This document shows, piece by piece, positions 9,821-18,940 of a stretch of 64,000 bases of DNA (the stretch's first letter is position 1; each line of letters starts with the position of its first letter). This DNA comes from Algoriphagus chordae. Its GTDB lineage: Bacteria > Bacteroidota > Bacteroidia > Cytophagales > Cyclobacteriaceae. The notes below the pieces were generated by a model. It made no database searches and was not told the DNA's origin. It worked only from the letters and a program-made list of their open reading frames with translations. The stretch covers positions 97,979-161,978 of the forward strand of contig NZ_QKZT01000011.1 of NCBI RefSeq assembly GCF_003254055.1. Reading direction: 5' to 3'. Made by a program: the position numbers and the translations under genes.

Positions 9821-11281
9821 TTAGAAAGGTGCCGAAAAGTTGAAGAAAAACTTGCCTTCACTGCTATTATTCAACGAATACTCGAAACGAAATACAGAAT
9901 CATAAAAGCCAACCAGATCTACACCCAAACCATAACCCATAAGGTATTTATTGCTCAAGCGGGCATTTTCAGGAATGTTGTTTCTATCCTTGACGTAGCC
10001 ATGATCGAAGTTAGCACTCAAATAAAGTCGGATTGGTACGGTATTGAATTGCTCCAGTTTGATCAGATTAGAAATATCTATTTTCCAATCGACGAATTTC
10101 CACCTAAAGCTATTTTTATGCACATACAGCTGTTGACCTTCCACTACATACAACTCATACCCTCGAACAAAATTTGGACTATATCCGATGCCTCTTACTA
10201 AGGTGTAAGGTTGATTGGTACTTAAAAACCAATTAGCCGTGAGGCCAGTATTGAAGTGGAATTTATCGGAGATATGGAAATATTTATTTGCTGTAAGGTT
10301 TACTTCAACTTCATTAAGATCCTTGGTATAAACGATCCCATATTTCGTAATGGACACCTGAAGTAATTCTCCGCCAGTCGGATAGGATACATTGTCTCGG
10401 CGATCATGTCTAAAGGTGTACGTAGTATAGAGGTACCTCAGTTTGTTGCTGTCAGTCTCCAAATAATCTGGGTTTTCGATTAATACATCATCACTGACCC
10501 AAGTGCCACTGTACCCTACCGTGAGGAAGTGATAATTGTAATAACTTCTTCTGAAAGTGTATTTAAGAGCAGCGCTGAAACTTTTTTTAATGATCTCTTC
10601 ATATTCATTTGTGTAGAAGACCTGCTTGTTGTACTCAGATTTTATTGGGATTGTCTTGTTTTCCTTATAGGTAATCTGTGCCGCTAATCCGTGTTTCTGG
10701 TTTTTGTCAATGTAAGGTTTACTATACTGCAGATCTAATGCCTTTGTAAAACCCAACTGTCCAGCAAATTTCATTTTTTCATTACGTCCCCCCACATTGC
10801 TATGACTCAATCGCAAACCATAATTTACTCTTGAAAAATCACGATTTTGATTTGTCCACCACTCTGCGAAATTTCTATCTGCTAGCTGAAAAATAATCTG
10901 CGGCACAATATACCAGCGTTCTTTTACCGTGATGAGTATTTCCGCTTCATTATCGCCAGTGATCAGCGGAGTGATTTCTACAGAAGTGAATAGCCTTAGG
11001 TTATAGATCTTTTTTTGATCTGCGATAAGTATCTCTAAAAATGTGTTCCAATCGTAATTGTAGTTAGTGATGAAATCCAGCTCTCTTAATATTACGCTCT
11101 TTTTAGTCTTCACATTTCCAACAATAAAAATGTTGTTGATTACCACACTATCAGGGGCATTGCTGATAGCTGGTGCTAAAGAATTATCATTTTGGGCATA
11201 GGAAATAGAATTTCCCGACTCTAGATAAAGAGCAAAGAATAATAGAGAGAAATAAAGAATATTTGGTTTCTTGATCAGCAA
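9821..11281 (-). CDS. BamA/TamA-like (Omp85) outer-membrane protein
   Basis: A 486-residue exported protein. After the signal peptide (end near SYAQN, about residue 31) there is a POTRA-like domain at about 45-120, with [13 protein letters not shown] and a strand-helix-helix-strand pattern. A 16-strand-type barrel follows, with the SNVGGRNEK and [15 protein letters not shown] segments typical of the bacterial surface antigen family. It is too short for BamA itself (only one or two POTRA repeats). It probably assembles or translocates a specific outer-membrane or lipid cargo. The cargo is unknown. Confidence 0.8.
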   Translation of the reverse strand: MLIKKPNILYFSLLFFALYLESGNSISYAQNDNSLAPAISNAPDSVVINNIFIVGNVKTKKSVILRELDFITNYNYDWNTFLEILIADQKKIYNLRLFTSVEITPLITGDNEAEILITVKERWYIVPQIIFQLADRNFAEWWTNQNRDFSRVNYGLRLSHSNVGGRNEKMKFAGQLGFTKALDLQYSKPYIDKNQKHGLAAQITYKENKTIPIKSEYNKQVFYTNEYEEIIKKSFSAALKYTFRRSYYNYHFLTVGYSGTWVSDDVLIENPDYLETDSNKLRYLYTTYTFRHDRRDNVSYPTGGELLQVSITKYGIVYTKDLNEVEVNLTANKYFHISDKFHFNTGLTANWFLSTNQPYTLVRGIGYSPNFVRGYELYVVEGQQLYVHKNSFRWKFVDWKIDISNLIKLEQFNTVPIRLYLSANFDHGYVKDRNNIPENARLSNKYLMGYGLGVDLVGFYDSVFRFEYSLNNSSEGKFFFNFSAPF

Positions 11282-11343
11282 GAGGGAATTCTGAAAGTTT
11301 ATTATTGGTTACTTACGGAGTCACCACAATTTTAGGACTAATC

Positions 11344-11568
11344 ATGGTAAAATCCATACTTCGAAAGATAGCTATATTTCCAGTCTTGGTATATCAGTAT
11401 ACTATTTCTCCCTTGTTTCCATCAAGCTGTAGGTTCACACCGACCTGTAGTCAGTATATGAAAGAGGCTATCTTGAAACACGGGATTTTCAAAGGGGGAT
11501 GGATGGGGCTTAAACGAATTGCCCAATGCCACCCTTGGGGAGGCAGTGGGCATGATCCAGTTCCTTAA
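11344..11568 (+). CDS. yidD: Membrane protein insertion efficiency factor YidD
   Basis: A 74-residue protein with the complete YidD signature: [22 protein letters not shown], then a short helix and [12 protein letters not shown] at the end (fragments of the full motif). It is thought to help YidC insert inner-membrane proteins. I chose the ATG at 11344 because homologs start with a short basic amphipathic helix ([11 protein letters not shown]) and AGGA lies upstream; the frame is open back to 11305. Its TAA and the lgt stop on the other strand share the same TTAA, a 4-base convergent overlap. Confidence 0.93.
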   Translation: MVKSILRKIAIFPVLVYQYTISPLFPSSCRFTPTCSQYMKEAILKHGIFKGGWMGLKRIAQCHPWGGSGHDPVP

Positions 11569-12668
11569 TTTTTAATTGGCTTCACGCCATTTTTCAAAGC
11601 ACGAATTACTAATACAACTCCAGCGATTACCAGCGGGACACTGAGTAATTGCCCCATATTGAAGGCCATTCCATCTTCGAAGTCAACCTGGCTTTCTTTG
11701 AAGAACTCCCAAACGAAGCGCATTCCAAACACTGAAATTAGGAATATTCCAAGGAGAATGCCCTCCGGTAATCTTTCTTTGTATTTATTCCACAAGGTGA
11801 AAAGAATTAAGAAAATCACAAAATAGGAGATTGACTCATAAATCTGAGTTGGGTGCTTAGTTCTGCCAAAGGTCTTTACGGTTACTAAGTAATGATCTCC
11901 TTTGTCAGTTATTTGCATATCCAGAGGACTTTCTACGGGTTCGGCCAAGTAATCTTGACTAGAACTGAACTGAGTCAAGGCATACTTGATATCTCGTCTG
12001 AGTGTATTTTCCAAATCATCCAGAGAATAGGAGCCTTTATTGATGGCTAAGTCAATATTTACCGGAACAATACCATTTCCAACTAATTCACTTTGGCGAT
12101 CATCAGGCTTATATGGATCAATGGATTCTATGGGCACATTGAGTGTAGAAAGCAATTTCTCACTGTCCCAAGCGTACACTATTCCATAGTCAGAACCAGT
12201 GTCTTTTCCTCCTATTTCTGAGTTCATTAGATTTCCAAAACGGATCAGCGCACCAGTCAAAGCCGTTACGATCACGATACGATCTACTACCCAGAGGTAA
12301 CTCTGTCCTCGAGTCCTTTTAGCATAAAGCCATAGGGCAAATAAAATCGCGATAGCAGCTCCGTGACTAGCCAATCCACCTTCCCATACTTTCAAGATCT
12401 CAATTGGATTGCTTAGGTATTTGGCGGGCTCATAGAAAAGCACATGACCAAGTCTTGCGCCTACGATCGTCGCAACGACCATATAGATGGTAAGCTTGTC
12501 AACCAATTCGGGGTTTTGACCTTCCTTCTTGAAGAAGTGAACCATGAATTGCTGAGAAATCACGAAACCAGCTGCAAAAAGAATGCTATACCAAGGTGGT
12601 CTTTCCCAACCGTGAATTACAGAGGGGTTTGGATCCCAAACGATATAGTTCATTATTAATTCAAGCAT
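11565..12668 (-). CDS. lgt: Prolipoprotein diacylglyceryl transferase
   Basis: A 367-residue polytopic inner-membrane enzyme that moves diacylglycerol from phosphatidylglycerol to the lipobox cysteine. The Lgt signature is readable as [13 protein letters not shown], and [11 protein letters not shown] and KHPTQIYES are present. The protein is about 80-90 residues longer than the E. coli enzyme. The extra part, rich in charged residues, sits at about 165-250 in the periplasmic region before KHPTQIYES. It is the last gene of the acpP-fabF-rnc-nadE-lgt block, 10 bases after nadE. An alternative ATG is at 12653. Confidence 0.95.
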   Translation of the reverse strand: MLELIMNYIVWDPNPSVIHGWERPPWYSILFAAGFVISQQFMVHFFKKEGQNPELVDKLTIYMVVATIVGARLGHVLFYEPAKYLSNPIEILKVWEGGLASHGAAIAILFALWLYAKRTRGQSYLWVVDRIVIVTALTGALIRFGNLMNSEIGGKDTGSDYGIVYAWDSEKLLSTLNVPIESIDPYKPDDRQSELVGNGIVPVNIDLAINKGSYSLDDLENTLRRDIKYALTQFSSSQDYLAEPVESPLDMQITDKGDHYLVTVKTFGRTKHPTQIYESISYFVIFLILFTLWNKYKERLPEGILLGIFLISVFGMRFVWEFFKESQVDFEDGMAFNMGQLLSVPLVIAGVVLVIRALKNGVKPIKN

Positions 12669-12678
12669 AGTTTCAATA

Positions 12679-14517
12679 TTATAGTTGATCTAATTGTGCG
12701 AGTTCTTCGGCATAACCACCTGAAAGAATCGGGAATCTGTACCAAGTTTTCGGGTCCACATTGAATTCATCCAAGTGAAAAGAAGGAGCAAGTCGTTCTC
12801 TTTTCCATTGATTGCGGGACCAAAGTTGGAAGAATTTTTTGATATAGCCTTTTAAAACAGTCGAGTTCAAATCGATTTCTTCAGAAAGTAGAAGATAAAT
12901 ATCCATAGGTGAACGACGGTCACGAATAGCAAGTTTTTCTATTTCTACAATTATCGCGTAAGGCATCAAATCTTTTTCGTCGGTCTGGGTTCTTTCCAGA
13001 GGCCGAAGTTCGGCAGTAGGCTGCAGCGAGTTTACCTTTGCGAGACCAGGACGATCTAGGTTTTTCTCCGCCCACCTAAGCCAATTCAGGATAAAGAATT
13101 TGTCTACCGCGGCTATCGGTGAAATACTGCCCGATGTGTCTCCATCCATAGTAGCATAGCCGACATCTCCTTCACTTCGATTGGAAGTAGAAAGGAGCAA
13201 AGCATTGTTGATATTTGCCAGCATCCAGATGATAGGCGAGCGGCTTCGGGCTTGGATATTTTGCAAGGTGATATCGTCTTGCTCCCAAGTTAATTTCCTA
13301 CCGATTGCTTTTTCTATCTTGGTAGTGTAAGACTTTACTTCCTCATCGATTTCCCAGTGATAAAATGTAGCGCCAATACTATTAGCTAGAGATTCGGCAG
13401 AGGCAAAGGTGTCTTCAGAAGAGTTTTTGGTTCCTTGATAAGCAGTAGTCAGGATTTGCTTCATCAGTTCCTGTTCTGGATTTTCAGAAGTAGGAATGGT
13501 TTTGATCCCAGTTTTTTTGCAGAATCCATCTAAACCTAATTCACTAATTCCCCGCTTCACCATCTCCGCTACCAAGATTGCTATCGAAGATGAATCGGCC
13601 CCACCGGAAAGTGAAAGCACAAAACCTGTGCTTCGACTTTTTCTCATGTAATCGAAAAGTGCCAAGGCTGATGCTTGGACGAATTCCTCATTTTTTGAGT
13701 TGATTGGGGCGATATCTTGAGTTTTAGGTTCTAAGTAAAAACTCTTTACCTGGAAGTCTTCATAGGAAAGCAGCCTGTTTCTAGAAAGCAATTGTCCTGA
13801 TTTCGCTAATAAGATTTCCCCATCGAAAATCATTCTACCTGTTTCGTTTCCTAGCAAATTGGCATAACAGTAAAAGCAGTCAAAGCTGGCTGAACTTTCC
13901 TTCACCAATTCTTTACGAAGGGCTGTCTTGCCCATTGCAAAGTGACTAGCGCTAGGGTTGAAAATCAAATCAACCTGACGATCACATAATCTGTATCCAG
14001 GTCTGAGTTTGCCTCTCCAGGCATCTTCACAGATCTCAAATCCGAAATGAATTTCTTTATGCTGAAAAGTTAAGTCGCCAAGAGGCACTTGCTTTCCCTG
14101 AAATTCTATATCAACGATTTCATTAGCAATCCAAGGCGTAAACCAGCGGAATTCATAATGAACTCCATCTATAGCCATAAATTGTTTAGCTACAAATCCT
14201 GTGACTTCGCTGTTTTCAATGACAGCGACACAATTGTAAACTTTGTCTTGAATTCGGATAGGTAAGCCAACTGCCACTGTGATTTCATGGCAATGGGGTA
14301 GGAGTAGCTCTAGTTGGGCAAGGGCTTTCTTGGGATACCAATAGCTTAAAAATAGATCTTCTGAACCGTATCCAGTGATCGCCAATTCTGGAAGGCAGAG
14401 TATTTCTACCTCTTGTCTTTTTGCTTCTTCAATAGCCAGAATGATTCTGTTCAGATTGCCTGACCAGTCTAGCGGTGTTTGATTGACGGTTGCTCCCGCG
14501 ATTTTGATTGAAGACAT
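12679..14517 (-). CDS. nadE: Glutamine-dependent NAD+ synthetase
   Basis: A 612-residue two-domain enzyme. The N-terminal nitrilase-fold glutaminase shows its catalytic triad in LPELAITGYG (Glu), AKQFMA (Lys) and FEICEDAWRG (Cys). The C-terminal NAD synthetase has the ATP-pyrophosphatase P-loop SGGADSS at about residue 304-310. It amidates nicotinic acid adenine dinucleotide to NAD+ using ammonia from glutamine. The length is slightly below the usual 640-680 residues. It lies 32 bases after rnc and 10 before lgt, within one operon. Confidence 0.95.
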   Translation of the reverse strand: MSSIKIAGATVNQTPLDWSGNLNRIILAIEEAKRQEVEILCLPELAITGYGSEDLFLSYWYPKKALAQLELLLPHCHEITVAVGLPIRIQDKVYNCVAVIENSEVTGFVAKQFMAIDGVHYEFRWFTPWIANEIVDIEFQGKQVPLGDLTFQHKEIHFGFEICEDAWRGKLRPGYRLCDRQVDLIFNPSASHFAMGKTALRKELVKESSASFDCFYCYANLLGNETGRMIFDGEILLAKSGQLLSRNRLLSYEDFQVKSFYLEPKTQDIAPINSKNEEFVQASALALFDYMRKSRSTGFVLSLSGGADSSSIAILVAEMVKRGISELGLDGFCKKTGIKTIPTSENPEQELMKQILTTAYQGTKNSSEDTFASAESLANSIGATFYHWEIDEEVKSYTTKIEKAIGRKLTWEQDDITLQNIQARSRSPIIWMLANINNALLLSTSNRSEGDVGYATMDGDTSGSISPIAAVDKFFILNWLRWAEKNLDRPGLAKVNSLQPTAELRPLERTQTDEKDLMPYAIIVEIEKLAIRDRRSPMDIYLLLSEEIDLNSTVLKGYIKKFFQLWSRNQWKRERLAPSFHLDEFNVDPKTWYRFPILSGGYAEELAQLDQL

Positions 14518-14549
14518 GGATGGATAAGATTGATCCTAAAATTACTCAG

Positions 14550-15290
14550 CTAAGTGGCAATTTGTAGTGTTTCGCAAGCATTTTTGGAAGCTTCTTGCTC
14601 AGCTTTCTTTTTGGTACTCCCTTTTCCCTGCGCTACTTCATCTCCTTCTACTTGCAAAGCGACCTTGAATTCCTTGAATCTTTGATTTCCGCTTACGCTT
14701 AGGACGATGTATTCGACTTGTTTATTTTCCTTTTGAGACCACTCGATGATTTTACTTTTGTAATTGGTCGTGGTGGCGATCATGTTCTCTACGTCGAAAT
14801 GTAGTAGGATGCGCTGGGTAATAAATTTCTTGGTGTAATGGTAGCCTTTGTCAAGGTAAACAGCACCAAGAAAAGCTTCCAGCATATCTCCATAGAGAGA
14901 CTTATTTCCTGTGAAACTACGCTCTCCGATCTCCATTTCTAAAGCTTTTCGCAGTCCGATCTTAATACCAGTATCGTTGAGGGTTTCTCGGTTTACCAGT
15001 TTAGATCTAGTTTCAGTGAGAAAACCTTCGTCACGGAAAGGATATTTTTGGAACAGGAATTCAGCAATGACAGCTCCTAAAATTGCATCTCCAAGGAATT
15101 CCAGTCGTTCGTTTGAAAGACGAAAGCCTTGGGAAGTTTCTTCTCCAAGGCTGGAAGGAGTGAGTGCGAGTTTGTAGAGTGATAAATTAAAAGGCCTGCT
15201 CCCCGTCATCAATTTGATGGAGGCAGCAAGCCTTTTGTCTTTTTCACTAAAGAAGAGATTGTTAAATCCGAGCCTTTGAATCAATTTCAA
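14550..15290 (-). CDS. rnc: Ribonuclease III
   Basis: A 246-residue double-strand-specific endoribonuclease. The RNase III domain carries the signature ERLEFLGDAILG and the second acidic cluster GDMLEAFLGA. A C-terminal double-stranded RNA-binding domain follows, with GSTKKKAEQEASKNA near the end. It matures rRNA and processes structured mRNAs in the cytoplasm. It follows fabF with 8 bases between, an arrangement found in many Bacteroidota. Confidence 0.96.
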   Translation of the reverse strand: MKLIQRLGFNNLFFSEKDKRLAASIKLMTGSRPFNLSLYKLALTPSSLGEETSQGFRLSNERLEFLGDAILGAVIAEFLFQKYPFRDEGFLTETRSKLVNRETLNDTGIKIGLRKALEMEIGERSFTGNKSLYGDMLEAFLGAVYLDKGYHYTKKFITQRILLHFDVENMIATTTNYKSKIIEWSQKENKQVEYIVLSVSGNQRFKEFKVALQVEGDEVAQGKGSTKKKAEQEASKNACETLQIAT

Positions 15291-15298
15291 AATTCAGA

Positions 15299-16549
15299 TT
15301 AATTATGTTTTTTGAAAATTACTGAACAATTGTGTCCACCAAATCCAAACGTATTACTCAACGCATAATTTATTTCTCTCTTCTGCGCTTTGTTGAAAGT
15401 TAAATTTAGTCTTGGATCAAATACCTCATCATCTGTGAAGTGATTGATCGTAGGAGGCACGATGCCTTTGTTCATGGCAAAGATACAGGCAATGGCTTCA
15501 ATAGCCCCAGCTGCCCCTAGTAAGTGCCCAGTCATAGACTTAGTACTACTAATGTTAAGCTTGTATGCATGCTCTCCAAAGACTTGTTGAATTGCTTTGG
15601 TCTCACCTACATCACCGAGTGGCGTAGATGTGCCGTGGACGTTGATATAATCAATGTCTTCTGGCTTAAGATTCGCGTCTTCCAATGCAATTTTCATCAC
15701 ACTGCTAGCCCCCAAACCTTCCGGATGAGGAGCTGTGATATGATGTGCATCAGCAGTCATTCCACCACCTACTAATTCTGCATAGATTTTGGCGCCTCGT
15801 GCTTTTGCGTGCTCGTACTCTTCTAGGATTAAAGCTCCAGCGCCTTCTCCCAATACAAAGCCATCACGATCCTTGTCAAAAGGACGAGAGGCAGTTTCAG
15901 GAGATTCGTTTCGTTGAGAAAGAGCTTTCATGGCATTGAATCCACCAACACCCGCTTCGGTAACCGCCGCTTCAGAACCACCACTGATAAAAATATCAGC
16001 TTTGCCCATTCTGATGTACGTAAATGCATCAATAAGGGCGTTGGTGCCTGAGGCGCAGGCAGAAACTGTTACAAAGTTTGGACCGCGAAAACCATATTTA
16101 ATAGATAGAAAGCCGGCGCTGATATCAGCGATCATCTTAGGGATAAAGAAAGGATTGAATCGTGGCGTACCATCTCCAGAAGAGAAAGCAGTCACTTCAT
16201 CTTGGAAGGTTTTCAAACCCCCAATTCCCGATCCCCAGATTACTCCAGCTCGTGATTTATCGATTTTTTCAAGATCCAGCCCAGAATCTGTCATGGCTTC
16301 CTCTACAGAAATCATGGCATACTGAGTGAAAGGATCCATTTTTCGAGCTTCTTTTCTATCAATGTACTGCTCTACGTCCAGGTTTTTGACCTCGCAAGCA
16401 AATTGAGTTTTGAAAAGGGAAGCATCGAATTTGGTGATCGGCGCAGCACCGCTCACACCATTAGACAGACCGTTCCAGAATTCTTCTGCGGTATTGCCTA
16501 TTGGTGTGAGGGCACCAATACCTGTTACAACAACTCTTTTTAAATTCAT
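15299..16549 (-). CDS. fabF: Beta-ketoacyl-ACP synthase II
   Basis: A 416-residue condensing enzyme that extends acyl-ACP with malonyl-ACP. The Cys-His-His triad is visible in VSACASGTNAL, NVHGTSTPLGD and KSMTGHLLGAAGA. The length and the start MNLKRVVVTGIGALTPIG are standard. It is 19 bases downstream of acpP, its own carrier protein, and belongs to the same operon. Confidence 0.97.
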   Translation of the reverse strand: MNLKRVVVTGIGALTPIGNTAEEFWNGLSNGVSGAAPITKFDASLFKTQFACEVKNLDVEQYIDRKEARKMDPFTQYAMISVEEAMTDSGLDLEKIDKSRAGVIWGSGIGGLKTFQDEVTAFSSGDGTPRFNPFFIPKMIADISAGFLSIKYGFRGPNFVTVSACASGTNALIDAFTYIRMGKADIFISGGSEAAVTEAGVGGFNAMKALSQRNESPETASRPFDKDRDGFVLGEGAGALILEEYEHAKARGAKIYAELVGGGMTADAHHITAPHPEGLGASSVMKIALEDANLKPEDIDYINVHGTSTPLGDVGETKAIQQVFGEHAYKLNISSTKSMTGHLLGAAGAIEAIACIFAMNKGIVPPTINHFTDDEVFDPRLNLTFNKAQKREINYALSNTFGFGGHNCSVIFKKHN

Positions 16550-16568
16550 AGAATGAATTTAGGAATTA

Positions 16569-16805
16569 TTATTTTACGTTAGCTTCCAAGTAGGTAACTG
16601 CTTGACCAACAGTTCCGATTTGTTCAGCCTGATCATCAGGAATAGAGATGTTGAATTCCTTTTCGAATTCCATAATCAATTCCACCGTATCAAGAGAATC
16701 AGCACCAAGATCATTGGTGAAGCTCGCCTCCAAAGTTACTTCAGACTCTTCTACGCCAAGTTTGTCAACAATGATGGCTGTTACTTTTTCTGCAATATTT
16801 GACAT
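16569..16805 (-). CDS. acpP: Acyl carrier protein
   Basis: A 78-residue acidic four-helix protein. The phosphopantetheine attachment serine sits in the classic [10 protein letters not shown] motif at about residue 36. It carries growing acyl chains in type II fatty-acid synthesis. As the first gene of the acpP-fabF-rnc-nadE-lgt block it probably has the operon promoter in the 152 bases upstream, which it shares divergently with the IPExxxVDY gene. Confidence 0.97.
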   Translation of the reverse strand: MSNIAEKVTAIIVDKLGVEESEVTLEASFTNDLGADSLDTVELIMEFEKEFNISIPDDQAEQIGTVGQAVTYLEANVK

Positions 16806-16906
16806 TTTGTAATCAGTTTAGTTAATAACACTTCGCAAAGAAATATATTTAATGCCTAATTGACAAAGAAATGAACCAAGTAAATTTTAATACAAATATC
16901 TGTTCG

Positions 16907-16935
16907 TTGAAGTTGGATTATATTTTCTAACTTTG
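16907..16935 (+). promoter_or_regulatory. Bacteroidota-type promoter of the IPExxxVDY-pyk operon
   Basis: TTG at 16907-16909 and TAACTTTG at 16928-16935 match the known Bacteroidota consensus TTG / TAnnTTTG, with an 18-base gap (about 19 is usual). The box lies 23 bases before the ATG at 16958. Confidence 0.5.
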
Positions 16936-16957
16936 TTTTGATTCATTTTTTGACTGC

Positions 16958-17386
16958 ATGAAGAAGGCCAAACTACTAATTGAACATACCTATGATTTCG
17001 AGCTTTTGGGGCTTGTATCGCCCGTTAAGGACTATAAAATGGCTTGGCTTATCAACCGAGACCTAGAGCTGAACCTAGTCAAATCTGATGATCTTTTGCT
17101 GGAATTTATGACCCTTCCAAGCCTAAAAATCGCACAATATTTCCTTTCTTTACCTCACGGATTTGTTCAACTTTTAAGAAATAAGGCCTTAAATTCAACA
17201 AATCAAGTCTCGTATTTGATTCCAGAATTGAAATCCATGGATTATTTCCTTTTGGTACAAGACGAGACCTTTCAAATAAGTATTAATACCTTTGCCAACC
17301 AGCTGGCAAAAAATCGCTACGTTCAGAATGTGATGAAGCTGGATGTAAGCAAACTTAAATCAAAAGAAAACCTATTAACTTATTAA
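16958..17386 (+). CDS. IPExxxVDY family protein
   Basis: A 142-residue protein of a small family found almost only in Bacteroidota. The name motif appears as IPELKSMDY at about residues 88-96, with Met in place of the usual Val. It has no signal peptide or membrane helix. Its function is unknown. The position between the acpP block and pyk, with only 7 bases to pyk, is conserved in the phylum and suggests a link to central metabolism. Confidence 0.8.
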   Translation: MKKAKLLIEHTYDFELLGLVSPVKDYKMAWLINRDLELNLVKSDDLLLEFMTLPSLKIAQYFLSLPHGFVQLLRNKALNSTNQVSYLIPELKSMDYFLLVQDETFQISINTFANQLAKNRYVQNVMKLDVSKLKSKENLLTY

Positions 17387-17393
17387 CACCCTA

Positions 17394-18818
17394 ATGAGCC
17401 ATTTTAATAAAACTAAGATTCTCGCCACCATAGGCCCAGCATCTAATAATTACGAAACAATCAAGAGCTTGGCAGCAGCAGGCGCTAATGTTTTTAGATT
17501 GAATTTTTCCCATGGTACTCATGAGATCCATGCTGAAGTAGCAAAAATCATCAGACAAATAAATAAGGATGAAGGACTGAATCTTGGGATTCTCCAGGAT
17601 CTTCAAGGCCCTAAAATCCGTGTGGGTGAAGTAGAAAATAATGGAGTAGAGATCAAGCCTGGTGAAGTAATTACAATTACTAACGATCCTGTAGTTGGAA
17701 AAAGTCATTTGGTAAGTACTGTATATCAGAACCTTCCAAACGATGTGCAAACAGGTGATCGTATCTTGATTGACGATGGTAATCTAGAAGTAAGGGTGAA
17801 TGATACGGATGGCAAAAATGTCAATTGTACCGTTATTCACGGTGGTATTTTGAAATCCAGAAAAGGAATCAACCTTCCTAATACCAAAGTATCTGCGCCT
17901 TCTCTGACGGAGAAAGATATTGAAGATTTAGCTTTTGGCTTGGAGCAGGAAGTAGATTGGATCGCATTATCTTTCGTACGTTCGGCTGAAGATATCATTG
18001 ACCTTAGAGAAAGAATCGAGGCAAAAGGCAAGGTTTGTAAGATCGTTGCCAAAATAGAAAAGCCTGAAGCGCTTGACAATATTGATGCGATCATCGAAGC
18101 TACAGATGCTATCATGGTAGCTCGTGGTGACTTGGGAGTGGAAGTTCCAATGGAAATTGTTCCGCTTTGGCAAAAAAGAATTGTTGAGAAATGTAAGCTC
18201 GCTTGTAAGCCAGTGATCATCGCTACTCAGATGATGGAGAGTATGATCGTAAATCCTCGCCCTACTCGTGCGGAGACCAATGACGTGGCAAATGCTGTGC
18301 TTGATGGAGCTGATGCTGTAATGCTTTCTGCTGAAACAGCTTCAGGTAAATACCCTGTCAATGCGGTGAAAGCAATGAGTAGTATCATTAGCTATTTGGA
18401 AGAAAATGCGGATATCTATCATAACCTCTACAAAATCCCTGAGGATGACGATACATTCTTGAGCAACAACTTGATCTTGATGGCTTCTAGACTTTCTAGA
18501 AATGTGAAGGCAACAGCGATAGTGGGTATTACTTCTTCAGGTTTTACTGGATTTAGAATTGCCTCACACCGTCCGTCTGCAAGTATTTTTGTGTTCACCA
18601 GAAACAAGCCTTTGATTACTCAAATGAGCTTAGTTTGGGGCGTTAGAGCATATTTCTATGAGAATCAGGTGTCTACTGATGCTACTTTCAATGATATTGA
18701 AAATACGCTGAAGGAAGATGATCATGTGAATTCTGGTGACATTATTGTCAACACAGGTAGCATGCCGCTGAAATCAAATGGCAGAACTAATATGCTTAAG
18801 GTTCATATCGTAGGATAA
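17394..18818 (+). CDS. pyk: Pyruvate kinase
   Basis: A 474-residue enzyme making pyruvate and ATP from phosphoenolpyruvate and ADP. It starts KTKILATIGPAS, has the RLNFSHG segment with the substrate Arg, the active-site lysine region VAKIEKPEAL and MVARGDLGVEVP (Mg/K binding). The C-terminal allosteric domain ends with VNTGSMPL. The length is standard. It is the second gene of the unit with the IPExxxVDY protein and is followed by a clear terminator. Confidence 0.97.
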   Translation: MSHFNKTKILATIGPASNNYETIKSLAAAGANVFRLNFSHGTHEIHAEVAKIIRQINKDEGLNLGILQDLQGPKIRVGEVENNGVEIKPGEVITITNDPVVGKSHLVSTVYQNLPNDVQTGDRILIDDGNLEVRVNDTDGKNVNCTVIHGGILKSRKGINLPNTKVSAPSLTEKDIEDLAFGLEQEVDWIALSFVRSAEDIIDLRERIEAKGKVCKIVAKIEKPEALDNIDAIIEATDAIMVARGDLGVEVPMEIVPLWQKRIVEKCKLACKPVIIATQMMESMIVNPRPTRAETNDVANAVLDGADAVMLSAETASGKYPVNAVKAMSSIISYLEENADIYHNLYKIPEDDDTFLSNNLILMASRLSRNVKATAIVGITSSGFTGFRIASHRPSASIFVFTRNKPLITQMSLVWGVRAYFYENQVSTDATFNDIENTLKEDDHVNSGDIIVNTGSMPLKSNGRTNMLKVHIVG

Positions 18819-18839
18819 GCCTTTAAAGAATTCATATAG

Positions 18840-18872
18840 AGAGTCCTAGAGCAATCTGGGACTCTTTTTTTA
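18840..18872 (+). terminator. Terminator of pyk
   Basis: A 7-bp stem AGAGTCC/GGACTCT (18840-18846 with 18859-18865) with a 12-base loop is followed by seven more T residues. It begins 22 bases past the pyk stop. Confidence 0.85.
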
Positions 18873-18940
18873 TGGATTGATTGGTCTTCAGGGTTATTAC
18901 AATTAAACTGACCACTGCGACTGTTCCCTGAAAACTAAAT

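Noticed and set aside
9812..10201. A 129-codon open frame on the plus strand
   Set aside because: It lies antisense to the end of the BamA-like gene, has no recognisable motif and no signal, and its composition follows the opposite strand.
15930..16325. A 131-codon plus-strand frame opposite fabF
   Set aside because: It is fully inside fabF on the other strand and mirrors its conserved codons.
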